Assembly: GCF_002795305.1 (NCBI RefSeq)
Contig: NZ_PGGC01000044.1
Location: forward strand, 23,122 to 87,121
Length of the DNA stretch: 64,000 bases
Direction: 5' to 3'
Source of the DNA: Aeromonas cavernicola
GTDB taxonomy: Bacteria > Pseudomonadota > Gammaproteobacteria > Enterobacterales > Aeromonadaceae
Shown here one piece after another: positions 21,541 through 30,258 of this stretch (its first letter is position 1; each line of letters starts with the position of its first letter). The position numbers and the translations under genes were made by a program. The notes under the pieces are model-generated. The model saw nothing but the letters and a program-made list of their open reading frames with translations, did no database searches and was not told where the DNA came from.

Positions 21541-21716
21541 CGTCTGCACTCCCTTTGAGATGTGTTGAGGTTTTTCGGACACAAAAAAAAGCCCCTGAAA
21601 CAGGGGCTTTTTTTTGAAAATGGGGATCGATCTAAGGGGGAAGCATTAACAAGAAGGGGGCAGCGTGGCTGTGCTTTCCCAGCTTGTAAGGATGTTATTT
21701 GAGTTAACAATCGCAT
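21537..21716 (-). CDS. pyrL: pyrBI operon leader peptide (59 aa)
   Basis: A 59-codon frame opens at ATG 21716, about 27 bases after the predicted start of transcription, runs straight through the attenuator hairpin and stops at TGA overlapping the pyrB ATG. This is the arrangement of E. coli pyrL, where close coupling of transcription and translation at low UTP lets the ribosome disrupt the terminator. The peptide ends ECRR after FFLCP; E. coli PyrL ends similarly (FFCPGVRR). The body of the peptide is otherwise different and longer than the 44-residue E. coli one. Confidence 0.75.
   Translation of the reverse strand: MRLLTQITSLQAGKAQPRCPLLVNASPLDRSPFSKKSPCFRGFFLCPKNLNTSQRECRR
21583..21615 (-). 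terminator. pyrBI attenuator
   Basis: On the minus strand GCCCCTG/CAGGGGC with a 3-base loop is flanked by A8 and followed by T8. It lies inside the leader peptide frame, about 43 bases before pyrB. Confidence 0.88.
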
Positions 21717-21749
21717 TGCTATATCCCGACCTTATTCAAAACCGCAAGG

Positions 21750-21777
21750 ATTATAGAGGTACTTTTAGTATTGTCAA
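21750..21777 (-). promoter_or_regulatory. pyrLBI promoter
   Basis: Both hexamers are perfect consensus: TTGACA (21772-21777), a 16-base spacer and TATAAT (21750-21755) on the minus strand. Confidence 0.88.
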
Positions 21778-21895
21778 AAAGTTATCTGCGAAATCGATTA
21801 AAAGCTGCGAACAGTAACAAACGTGTCGATATTTTTTCTTATCTTGGACCCTAAAGAGGTGATGGCTTGCTCGTCGCGTAACAGCTTATGCCGCG

Positions 21896-24800
21896 TTAAT
21901 CGATTTTCCACGAGGGAAGAGCAGGTGAGGAACCTATATCGCTAGTGTGAACGGTAGCAGCGGCCAATCCGCCCAGTACCTTGTTAAGGGCAACTTGGTA
22001 CTCTTCGTTGTCGCCAAAGGCGCCAAGGCTCCAGTTGCTGGCAAGCTCAGACATGGCACCGCCAGCGGCCCCTGCGGCAAACTTGTCACCGGTGATTTCG
22101 GCAATGGCGCCACTGGTGACGCCGTGGGCGATGGTTTTGCCTACATCACCCAACGCATTGCCGTTATCGCCAATTACCCCCGCTACCGATTTGCCTACTT
22201 GGGCCTGAATATTGGCCAACAGACTGTCTTTAAAGGCATCACCAACACTGCCACCGTTGATGGTGCTAGTGATGCCGGCGCTGATGGTGGCGTGGCCGGT
22301 CACTCGGTTAAAGGTGTCCCAACTCATCAAGTCCGCAGCACCCGGTTGGGCAAACGGGTTATTGGCTTGCTTAGCGGCACTGTCGAGCCCTGCCCATTGG
22401 TCAAAGCCGCTCAGCGCCCCAGCCGTGGCGACCGACGTTGCGAGCTGTTTGATGTTGGCGCTGCTGCCGAGGTCTTTGAGCACTGCGGAGAGGTCGCCAC
22501 CGTGCAGCACCATCGACTGGGCGGCTTGGGTTGCCAGCGTGGCAAAGGCGGCATTGGCCATCGCCGTGGTCGCGGCAGTCTGTGTACTCAGTAAGGCAGC
22601 ACCCGCACCGCCCGAGGCCGCCGCCACAGCAATGGCAATGACCGAGGCAACGATGGGGTTAAGGCTCTGCTGTTTGTAGTCCCACTGCTCATAGGCCTCT
22701 TGCACTGCCTCCTGCTTGACGCCCGGCAGTTGGCTGACCTGATTGACCCACGCCATCCCCGGCTCGTTGGCCAGTGCCGTGAGGTTGGCTTGCAGGTCTT
22801 CCCCTTCCCGCTGGCCCACTTGCAGCAGCACACCTTGGCCTGCGTTGATGGTGATATCGCTGCCCTCCAGCTGGTTTTGCCGCTCGGTGGTCGAGCTGGT
22901 GCCATTGCCTTGGGCGGTGACGGTGAAGCCCTTCTTCTGCTCATCTTTGCGGTAGAAGTGCTCGTCGGTCGCGGTTAACAGGTTGAGCTGGCCGTCGGTA
23001 TCCAGCGCGAGGGTATCGCCGGCCTTGATGGCGCTGCCCTTGAGGGTCATATCCCCTTGGCTAGCGAGGCTGACGTTGCCAGCGGCGGTGATGGTGGTGC
23101 CTTGTGCCGTCACATCCCGCTGCTCTATCTCGGTGGTTTTCGAGCTAAAGGTGCCTTTACTCTTGCTTTTCTCGTAGTGGAACTCCTCGTTATCAGCGGT
23201 GACCAGTTGCAACTCGCCACCGGCTTGCAAGCTGGCATTGCCTAGCGCCGTGATGGTGCTGGCCTGGGCCAGTAGGTGGTTGCCTGCGCTGACGCTGACG
23301 TTATCGCCGGCTATGGTTGCGCCGACCTGAGCGGTGGTGCGGTCGATGGTGTGTTTGTTGCCTTGGCGCACATCATCGCTGGTCTGGTTCGCTTCGCTGG
23401 CCAGCAGCAGGTTATTGCCTGCGCTAAGGCTGACATCCCCTTTGGCTTCGGCCATTGAGGCTGTCAGGCTGAGGTCATTACCTGCGGTGAGGGAGAGCGC
23501 GCCCCCGGCATTGAGCTCGCTCATCAGCTGGTCGATACGCGAGAAGCGGTTTTGTCCCTCTTCCCAGCTGTGGCGACTCTCAAGGCTGTCGATGGTGATA
23601 TCGTTAGCGGCCAGCAGGGTCATATTGCCGCCCGCTAGCAGCTCGGCGGCGGAGAGGTTGATATCTTTGCCCGCTTGCAACAACAGAGTGCCTGCTGACG
23701 TAATGCTGGCGGTGTCACCGATGTCGGTGCGGCTAAAGCGGGTCTGGTCGCTTAAGACTTCGGAGAGGATGCCGTTGACATCCACATGGCGCTGAGCGGT
23801 CTGGGTCTGATTGATGATGCTGCCGTTGGCGCTGGCCAAGGTCACGTTCTGGCCGGCTATCTGTCCTTGATTGAGGATGTCGTCCATTGCCAGCAAACCA
23901 AGGTTGCCGCCCGCTTGCAAGGAGCCCTGATTGGTCAGGGTAGTGCCGCTTTTGAGCGACAGGGTGCCATCGGCCAAGAAGGTGCCGCTGTTGTTGATGG
24001 CACCTGCTTTGAGGTCGATATTGCCTGCGGTGATGACGCTGCCCGTGAGGTGACGCTGGTCGGCCTCGGTCAGATAGAGCTTGGGAGCGAGCACAATCTG
24101 GCCGTTAAACCAGATTGGCTCCCACCACACCATGCTGTGGCCGAGCTGCGCCACTTGCGCGGCAGTCAAGGCGACCCCCGGCATCAAGCCCAAGTCACGC
24201 TGGTTTTGCGCCGCGTTATCAATCAGAGCGCGCATCTGGGCCAAGTCAGAGCCCATCTCGCCATTGATAAAGCGGCGGCCGGTTTGCGCCAGTACCGCAT
24301 CGCGGATAACCCGAGTATCGAAGGCGGCATCGCCGAGCAGCTTGATATCGCGCTCTGGGTTGTAGCCCAGTTGGGCAAAGAAGTAGTTGGAACCTAAGAA
24401 CTTGCCAGGGTCGGTCCAAACCGGGTTTTGCTCGACAGCGGGGGCGAGCGTGAGCGGCGTTCCATCGGGCAGGGCCCCTGGCTGGGCGGCGTTAATGGCT
24501 TGCCAGCTATCCCACTGACCACTCGCCTGGGCGGCGGCGGCCAGTGCTTGGTCGATATTGGCGAGGGCGGCATTGCCCGCCGAACCCAGCTCGCTGATAA
24601 GCGGATTGACCTCGATCAGGTATTGGCTATCGGGTTTATCGGTGACCACAAACAGACCATTGCCCCCGCCCGGCAGCGGATAATCCGGCAGTGGTACGCC
24701 ATTGGGTTCACCCACTGGGGTAAAGGTGACCTGCTGAGCATTGGGGCCAGCCTGCCAACTGGGGCCACGCGGGCCATCGACCGCGACATTGGCAAGCTCA

Positions 24801-27800
24801 GGGCGAGGAGTGGTGCTGGAAACCGGCCCCGCATTGGCTTTGATGGTGACGTTGTCAATCATACCGGCCACGGTGCCGGTTAAATTACCACCTGCGGAGA
24901 TCAGGGCGTTGAAGGTTTTGCCCTCGACCCGTTCAGAATAAACGCTGTTATCCCTTGGGGCGTAGCCATCCCCAAACACGGCACCAGCATCGTTGGGCTG
25001 ATCCCAAGAAAAGAAATAATCTACGTATTCATAAATCCCGCCAGCTTGGTAGCTGCGATTATACAGCGTGTCTGCATCGATATTGATATTGCCGCCCGCC
25101 AGAATCTGGCTAGCATCATTCTCAACTTGCTGTGCGTTAATGGTGATGTTTGACGTCGATAGCAGCATTGCTGACGGGCTATCAGCTAGTACACTCATCC
25201 CGCCCTTGGTCAAGTACAGCCGTAATTGATCTGCCGCAATTTTTCTGGCCTTGTATAGGCCCTTTGCATAGTCACCATCATTTATTGCGGCTGGGTATAC
25301 CATGACTTCATCAGCGCTAAGAGAGTTTCTCATATCATCAAACTGCTGATAGGTAAAACCATAGTCACGGCCAGGCTGTGCTTTAAATTCGTCAAAAGAA
25401 ACGCAGGTGTCGGCGTATGATAACCAGCAGGCATCTGTGGCAGTCATATCTGCCAAGGATATGAAAGCGGGGATCGTAAGTTCCGGTGCTACCGTAAACT
25501 GAAAATCAATACGGGTGGGTTCATCTTCTCTAATGCTCCATACAGCCTTTTTATTAATAACCTGTTGGGCTGATAGTGTTAAATCACCATTCCCCGCATC
25601 AATGGTCCCCGAGGCATTAATAAGCTGGCCGTTATTGACCTTCAGTGCGGCGCCTTGTTCAGCTAATAGCGTGCCGTATTGATTAGTTAGGTTACTGTTG
25701 GCGGTCAGCGACAGATGGCCACCGCTATACAGAGTGCCTTCGTTATAAAAAGAGTCACCTAGCCACTGTTGGTTCCCCACACTGGCGATCATGCCGCTAT
25801 TGCGTAGTGCGCCGTTGGTATCAAGGCGTAGCGTATTGCCTGCTTGCACACTGCCGCTGTTATCTAGGCTGCTGGCGCTCAGTTGCAGGGTGCCATTGCT
25901 GATAAGCTGGCCTTGATTGTCGAGGGCGCCGCTGGTGGTGGCGCGCAGGCCACTGCCTGCCACCCACTGGCCCCGGTTTTGCCAGTCACCTTGTACGTCC
26001 AGTTCAAGCTGATTGTTGGCACTGATGTTCCCTTGACTGGTCAGGCTGCTGCCGACCTTCAACGCTAGATCGCCGCCAGAGAGCCATTGGCCAATCTGGG
26101 TCACGCGCTCGGTATCGATCCCTAACTGGCGGCCTGCCAGCAGTTGGCCGCTACCATCGAGGGTGGCACTGGTGACCAGCAGTTGGCGCAGGCCAAACAA
26201 GATGCCGGCACTGCTGAGGGTGTCGGTGCTGGTGAGCGCGAGGTTATCGGCACTGATCAGGCCGCCGCTCTGGTTATGCAGGGTCTGGCCACTGACACGC
26301 AGGGTGCCTTGTGCCACTAATTGACCCGCGTTATCTAGCTGCGCCACGTCTAAGGTGCCATCGGTCTGGCTGCGCAGTTGGGCCCCTTGTGTGTTGCTTA
26401 ACGCGTTGAGGGTCAGGGTTTGTGCCCCTGCCTGCCACTGGCCAAGGTTGTCGAGCCGCTCGCCAGCCAAGGTCAGCTGGTTGTGCGCCAGCACGCTGCC
26501 TCGGTTGCTGGTGTGGTTGGCTTGCAGCTGGATATCGGCGGCTTGCAGTTGGCCACGGTTATCAAGCTGTTGGCCCTGATAGCGAAATTGTCCGTCGCTC
26601 AGCCACTGACCTTGCTGAGTGACGGTGCGAGCCATGACCACGCTGCGGCCTGCGATGATGTCGCCTTGCTGGTCTAGGTGATCCGCGCTGATGTTGAGGG
26701 TCTGTTGGCCCATCAGCTTGCCCAACTGCTGCAACATGCCTTGCACGCTAAGCGTGACATTGGCCTGTCCCAGCAGCTCCCCGCGCTGAGTCAGGCGGTT
26801 AGCGGTGATGCGAATATCTTGGTGACTACTGACACGCCCCGCCAGATCGGCGTGGCCGCTGAGGGTCGCCGCGATGGCGCCTGCTGCTTGGGTGTTCCCA
26901 CCTACTTGCCAATCCTGTGCCTGTACCGTGAGTGCGCCGCCAGTCACCAGATCGCCAAGCTGGGTTAGCTGGCGGCTGGTCAGGGTGGCCGCTGTGCCTG
27001 CCTGCCAGCGTCCTGCCATCTGCAGGGTAGGGGCGGTGACGGCCAGTTGGCTGCCTGCTATCACCTTGGCACTATCACTGCTGGCAAGGGCGGTGCTGGC
27101 ATTCAGGCTAAGCCCCGCCAGCGCGGCCAAGGTGCCGCCCAGCTGCAGGGTGTCGCCGCGCAGGGCCGCACTCTCTTTGGCCAACCAAGTGCCACCTTGC
27201 GCCAGTTGGTTGGCGTTCACATTGAGCGTTTTCTCTGCATAGAGGTCGCCGTTACCCTCCATGCGCACAGCGTTGATCGCAATCTGATTGGCGTTGATGC
27301 GGCCATGGTGTTGCAAGGTGCCGCTCAGCTGTAGGGCGGCATCTTGCAAGGTGGTAAGGGTGCCATTGAGGGTGGCATTGCTTGCTGCAAGTTGCAGTGT
27401 GTTGCTGTCGCTACGGCCGCTCAAGCTGAGCTGTTCAGCACTCAGGGTGAGGGCATCGTCGCTGTAGAGCTGGCCATCGACGTTAAGGGTCGTCGCTCGC
27501 AGGGCGAGCGGACCTTTGGCCGAAAACATGCCTTGCCCAGTCAGGGTGGTGGCATCGATGGTCAGGGCGCTATTGCTGGCGGTGACGCCGGTTTGCCCTT
27601 GGGTTACGGTGTCAGCCTTGAGGTGCAAGGCCTCTCCCGCTACCCATTTACCGTGATTGGTGAGCAGCGAGCCGTGCAGGGCAAGGGTGGTGCCCGCTGC
27701 CGTGGTGCCGCTGTTGGTGAAGGTGCCGGTGGTGATAGCCAGCGCTAAGCCGCTGATCAGCTGGCCACTGTTGAGTAAATGGGGGCTGGTCAGGCTCAGG

Positions 27801-30112
27801 GTGCCCCCAGCCTGCAACCGGCCTTGATTGTCTAAGGTATCGCTGGTGATCTGGCCCGTTTGCGCCGCGACAAGCTGGCCGCTGTTGCGCAGCGCATTAG
27901 CGTGCAGGGTCAGTGCATTTGCCGAGACCGCACCACCATTGACAAATTGCTTGCCCTGATAGCGCAGCAGCGCATCACTGGCTAAGGTGCCACGGTTAAG
28001 CAGGGTCCCGATGGCTAACCCCATCTCCCCTTTCGCGGCCCATGTTCCTTCTTGCACGGCCTCACGCGCGCTGACGTTGAGGTTAGTTTGAGCAAGCAAT
28101 TGCCCCTGCTGACCACTGGCTATCTGGTCTGCTGTCAGTGTGACCTGTTCCCCCTGCAAGGTGCCATCAAGCGCCAGTTGCTGGGCGTTGAGGGTGACGT
28201 GCTGGCCTTTGGTGATCCCACTGAGTAGCAGCAGTTGGCTGCCGATGGTGAGGGTGCCATCACTGATCAGTTGCCCAGCAGAAGCCATGTCACGCCCAGT
28301 GAGGGCAATACCATCGCGGCCAAGCAACATGCCACGGTTATCTAGTCGGTCTGTGCCAAGGGTTAACCGAGCGCCCCCTAGGGTGCCGCTATTGAGCAGC
28401 GCGCCCTGATTGGTGATCGTCAAAGCGTCTTCGCTCACCACCTTACCTTGGTTGGTCAAGGTGCTGCTGTTCAGGGTCAATGGCCCCTTACTGAGCAATT
28501 GTGCCGTTGGGCCATTGGTGAGCTGAGTGAGGGTGAGTTCGCCATGACCATCAGCCGAGAGGGTACCCTGATTATCGAGTTGGTCACCGTGCCAGCTCAG
28601 TTGCCCCTGACTGTGCATGGTGCCTTGCTGGGTGGCTCGATCGGCTTTAACGGTCAGAGCTTGCCCCGCCGTTACGCTGGCCTCGTTAGTGAGTTTTTTA
28701 CCATTTATGGCTATTTGCTGGCCTTGCATCCTGCCAGACAGGGCGATCTCATCAGCGGTGATCTCGACCCGTGCCTGACCTTCAAGGTTGGCCTCTTTAC
28801 TTTGCACCCAGCGCTGACCGCCCTTGACGGTCAGCGAGCCCGCCGCAGCCAAGGTGCCTTGCAAACTGGCCGCCTCGCTAGCGGTAACGGTTACGCCGCC
28901 ACCACTCTGTTGACGGCCGGCAAGGGTCACGGTGTTACCTGATAGCGCTAGCTGCTCGGCTGCGCTTAGCTCACCACGCTGCACAAGGGCTGTTGTTGCC
29001 GCCACATTGATAGTACGAGCGTCCACTTGACTGGCTGATACCGTGACTTGCTTGCCTGCGAGCTTGGCACTGTCGGCCGCTAACTGGCTTTGCGAGAGGT
29101 GGATGTCGCCCGCAGCACTAGCCGTTAGCGCCCCCTGTGCCGCCAGCTTACCGCCCAGCGCAACATTCCCTTTCGCCGCGAGGGTGAGATCGCCTTGGGC
29201 TGCACTGTCTCGCAGCCGGATGGCACCATTGGCATCCAGGGTTAAGTCGCCCTGCTTGGCCACTACGTTGGCCAGATTGATCCCGACCCCTTGCTCACTG
29301 GACACCAGTCGAATTTTATTGGCATACATGCCACCGAGCGCTGCGCCGTCGATGGCAATGGTCGGGGTGGGCCCGGTGCCTGCTTGCGCCGTCACCTCAC
29401 CAGTTTGGCGATCGATGCGGTTTGCACCTGCCACCACATTGACGGTCTGGCCATGGAGGGCGCCATTCAGTTGCAGCGCCCGCGCCATCAAGTCAACGGA
29501 ATCTTGGCGGCTGGCATCAAGCCCCTTGCCGCCCACGGTCAGGGTGCCCTGTTTAACATCCAGTGCTTGCAGTTGCCCCTGTGGATCCAACACCGGCTTA
29601 CCGGTGGAGAGCGTCACATTGGGGGTGTTAATAAAGCCGCAGCCATCGCAGGTGAGGCCATTGGGGTTGGCGATCACGACGCCGGCTTGCTGGCCTGCAA
29701 CTTCCAGATAGCCTTGTAGCTGCGACGGATTGGCGCCCACTACCTCATTGATGATGAGATTGGCAGCCTGACCAGTGAGATGGGGGTTGTTTTGAATCAG
29801 CCCGCCCAGCTGGGTCTGGGTCAGCTGACCGGTGGCATTGTTGAGAATGGCGCCCGCCTGGCCGACGTTAAAATCCTGATAGCGGTTGTGCGAGACCCCT
29901 GCCCCGTTGGGGGTGGCGATGTCAACGATGGGTACTCCATTCCCCGCTTGATTGAGGGTGGTGTTGCCGGTGGCCACGGCAATGCCTTCAGCAAAGGCAG
30001 GATGAGCTGGCTGCAGCGCCATCATCAGGCAGAGTTGGTATACAACGGCGCGACATACCCGTGAGAATTGGGGGGGCGTTACTGTTATTGATCCCGGTTG
30101 TTTCATGGTCAT
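21896..30112 (-). CDS. FhaB-type two-partner secretion exoprotein (filamentous haemagglutinin-like)
   Basis: 2738-residue TpsA protein. An extended signal peptide (cleavage expected after AFA, residue 41) is followed by the TPS secretion domain to about 290, with NPNG (149-152) and a nearby CDGC pair. Hundreds of short repeats of the form LxNxGqLxaxgxLxLxa build a right-handed beta-helix. Residues about 1530-1680 (bases about 25080-25540) are a non-repetitive, AT-richer stretch with its own Cys pair, an apparent inserted domain. The last 300 residues hold a DUF637-like hydrophobic Gly/Ala region. The protein ends about 50 residues later without a VENN motif or a recognisable toxin, and no immunity gene follows. 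An adhesin role is therefore more likely than contact-dependent inhibition. The secretion partner is just upstream. Confidence 0.88.
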   Translation of the reverse strand: MTMKQPGSITVTPPQFSRVCRAVVYQLCLMMALQPAHPAFAEGIAVATGNTTLNQAGNGVPIVDIATPNGAGVSHNRYQDFNVGQAGAILNNATGQLTQTQLGGLIQNNPHLTGQAANLIINEVVGANPSQLQGYLEVAGQQAGVVIANPNGLTCDGCGFINTPNVTLSTGKPVLDPQGQLQALDVKQGTLTVGGKGLDASRQDSVDLMARALQLNGALHGQTVNVVAGANRIDRQTGEVTAQAGTGPTPTIAIDGAALGGMYANKIRLVSSEQGVGINLANVVAKQGDLTLDANGAIRLRDSAAQGDLTLAAKGNVALGGKLAAQGALTASAAGDIHLSQSQLAADSAKLAGKQVTVSASQVDARTINVAATTALVQRGELSAAEQLALSGNTVTLAGRQQSGGGVTVTASEAASLQGTLAAAGSLTVKGGQRWVQSKEANLEGQARVEITADEIALSGRMQGQQIAINGKKLTNEASVTAGQALTVKADRATQQGTMHSQGQLSWHGDQLDNQGTLSADGHGELTLTQLTNGPTAQLLSKGPLTLNSSTLTNQGKVVSEDALTITNQGALLNSGTLGGARLTLGTDRLDNRGMLLGRDGIALTGRDMASAGQLISDGTLTIGSQLLLLSGITKGQHVTLNAQQLALDGTLQGEQVTLTADQIASGQQGQLLAQTNLNVSAREAVQEGTWAAKGEMGLAIGTLLNRGTLASDALLRYQGKQFVNGGAVSANALTLHANALRNSGQLVAAQTGQITSDTLDNQGRLQAGGTLSLTSPHLLNSGQLISGLALAITTGTFTNSGTTAAGTTLALHGSLLTNHGKWVAGEALHLKADTVTQGQTGVTASNSALTIDATTLTGQGMFSAKGPLALRATTLNVDGQLYSDDALTLSAEQLSLSGRSDSNTLQLAASNATLNGTLTTLQDAALQLSGTLQHHGRINANQIAINAVRMEGNGDLYAEKTLNVNANQLAQGGTWLAKESAALRGDTLQLGGTLAALAGLSLNASTALASSDSAKVIAGSQLAVTAPTLQMAGRWQAGTAATLTSRQLTQLGDLVTGGALTVQAQDWQVGGNTQAAGAIAATLSGHADLAGRVSSHQDIRITANRLTQRGELLGQANVTLSVQGMLQQLGKLMGQQTLNISADHLDQQGDIIAGRSVVMARTVTQQGQWLSDGQFRYQGQQLDNRGQLQAADIQLQANHTSNRGSVLAHNQLTLAGERLDNLGQWQAGAQTLTLNALSNTQGAQLRSQTDGTLDVAQLDNAGQLVAQGTLRVSGQTLHNQSGGLISADNLALTSTDTLSSAGILFGLRQLLVTSATLDGSGQLLAGRQLGIDTERVTQIGQWLSGGDLALKVGSSLTSQGNISANNQLELDVQGDWQNRGQWVAGSGLRATTSGALDNQGQLISNGTLQLSASSLDNSGSVQAGNTLRLDTNGALRNSGMIASVGNQQWLGDSFYNEGTLYSGGHLSLTANSNLTNQYGTLLAEQGAALKVNNGQLINASGTIDAGNGDLTLSAQQVINKKAVWSIREDEPTRIDFQFTVAPELTIPAFISLADMTATDACWLSYADTCVSFDEFKAQPGRDYGFTYQQFDDMRNSLSADEVMVYPAAINDGDYAKGLYKARKIAADQLRLYLTKGGMSVLADSPSAMLLSTSNITINAQQVENDASQILAGGNINIDADTLYNRSYQAGGIYEYVDYFFSWDQPNDAGAVFGDGYAPRDNSVYSERVEGKTFNALISAGGNLTGTVAGMIDNVTIKANAGPVSSTTPRPELANVAVDGPRGPSWQAGPNAQQVTFTPVGEPNGVPLPDYPLPGGGNGLFVVTDKPDSQYLIEVNPLISELGSAGNAALANIDQALAAAAQASGQWDSWQAINAAQPGALPDGTPLTLAPAVEQNPVWTDPGKFLGSNYFFAQLGYNPERDIKLLGDAAFDTRVIRDAVLAQTGRRFINGEMGSDLAQMRALIDNAAQNQRDLGLMPGVALTAAQVAQLGHSMVWWEPIWFNGQIVLAPKLYLTEADQRHLTGSVITAGNIDLKAGAINNSGTFLADGTLSLKSGTTLTNQGSLQAGGNLGLLAMDDILNQGQIAGQNVTLASANGSIINQTQTAQRHVDVNGILSEVLSDQTRFSRTDIGDTASITSAGTLLLQAGKDINLSAAELLAGGNMTLLAANDITIDSLESRHSWEEGQNRFSRIDQLMSELNAGGALSLTAGNDLSLTASMAEAKGDVSLSAGNNLLLASEANQTSDDVRQGNKHTIDRTTAQVGATIAGDNVSVSAGNHLLAQASTITALGNASLQAGGELQLVTADNEEFHYEKSKSKGTFSSKTTEIEQRDVTAQGTTITAAGNVSLASQGDMTLKGSAIKAGDTLALDTDGQLNLLTATDEHFYRKDEQKKGFTVTAQGNGTSSTTERQNQLEGSDITINAGQGVLLQVGQREGEDLQANLTALANEPGMAWVNQVSQLPGVKQEAVQEAYEQWDYKQQSLNPIVASVIAIAVAAASGGAGAALLSTQTAATTAMANAAFATLATQAAQSMVLHGGDLSAVLKDLGSSANIKQLATSVATAGALSGFDQWAGLDSAAKQANNPFAQPGAADLMSWDTFNRVTGHATISAGITSTINGGSVGDAFKDSLLANIQAQVGKSVAGVIGDNGNALGDVGKTIAHGVTSGAIAEITGDKFAAGAAGGAMSELASNWSLGAFGDNEEYQVALNKVLGGLAAATVHTSDIGSSPALPSWKID

Positions 30113-30258
30113 TGTTACTTATCCGCACGGTGTTACTGAGCCAAACGGCTTAGTTTGGTTGCCTGATGGAGGCGCTCATACGCCAGTGACGCCAGCCATT
30201 AGTAGGGCAGGTCAATCACCTCGTGTTGGTTCGTCTGCTGATGGGTCGGTGGACCCGA

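Noticed and set aside
21541..21582. Longer PyrB start at GTG 21582
   Set aside because: It begins right after the attenuator T run and adds 14 residues absent from PyrB; the ATG at 21540 has the ribosome site.
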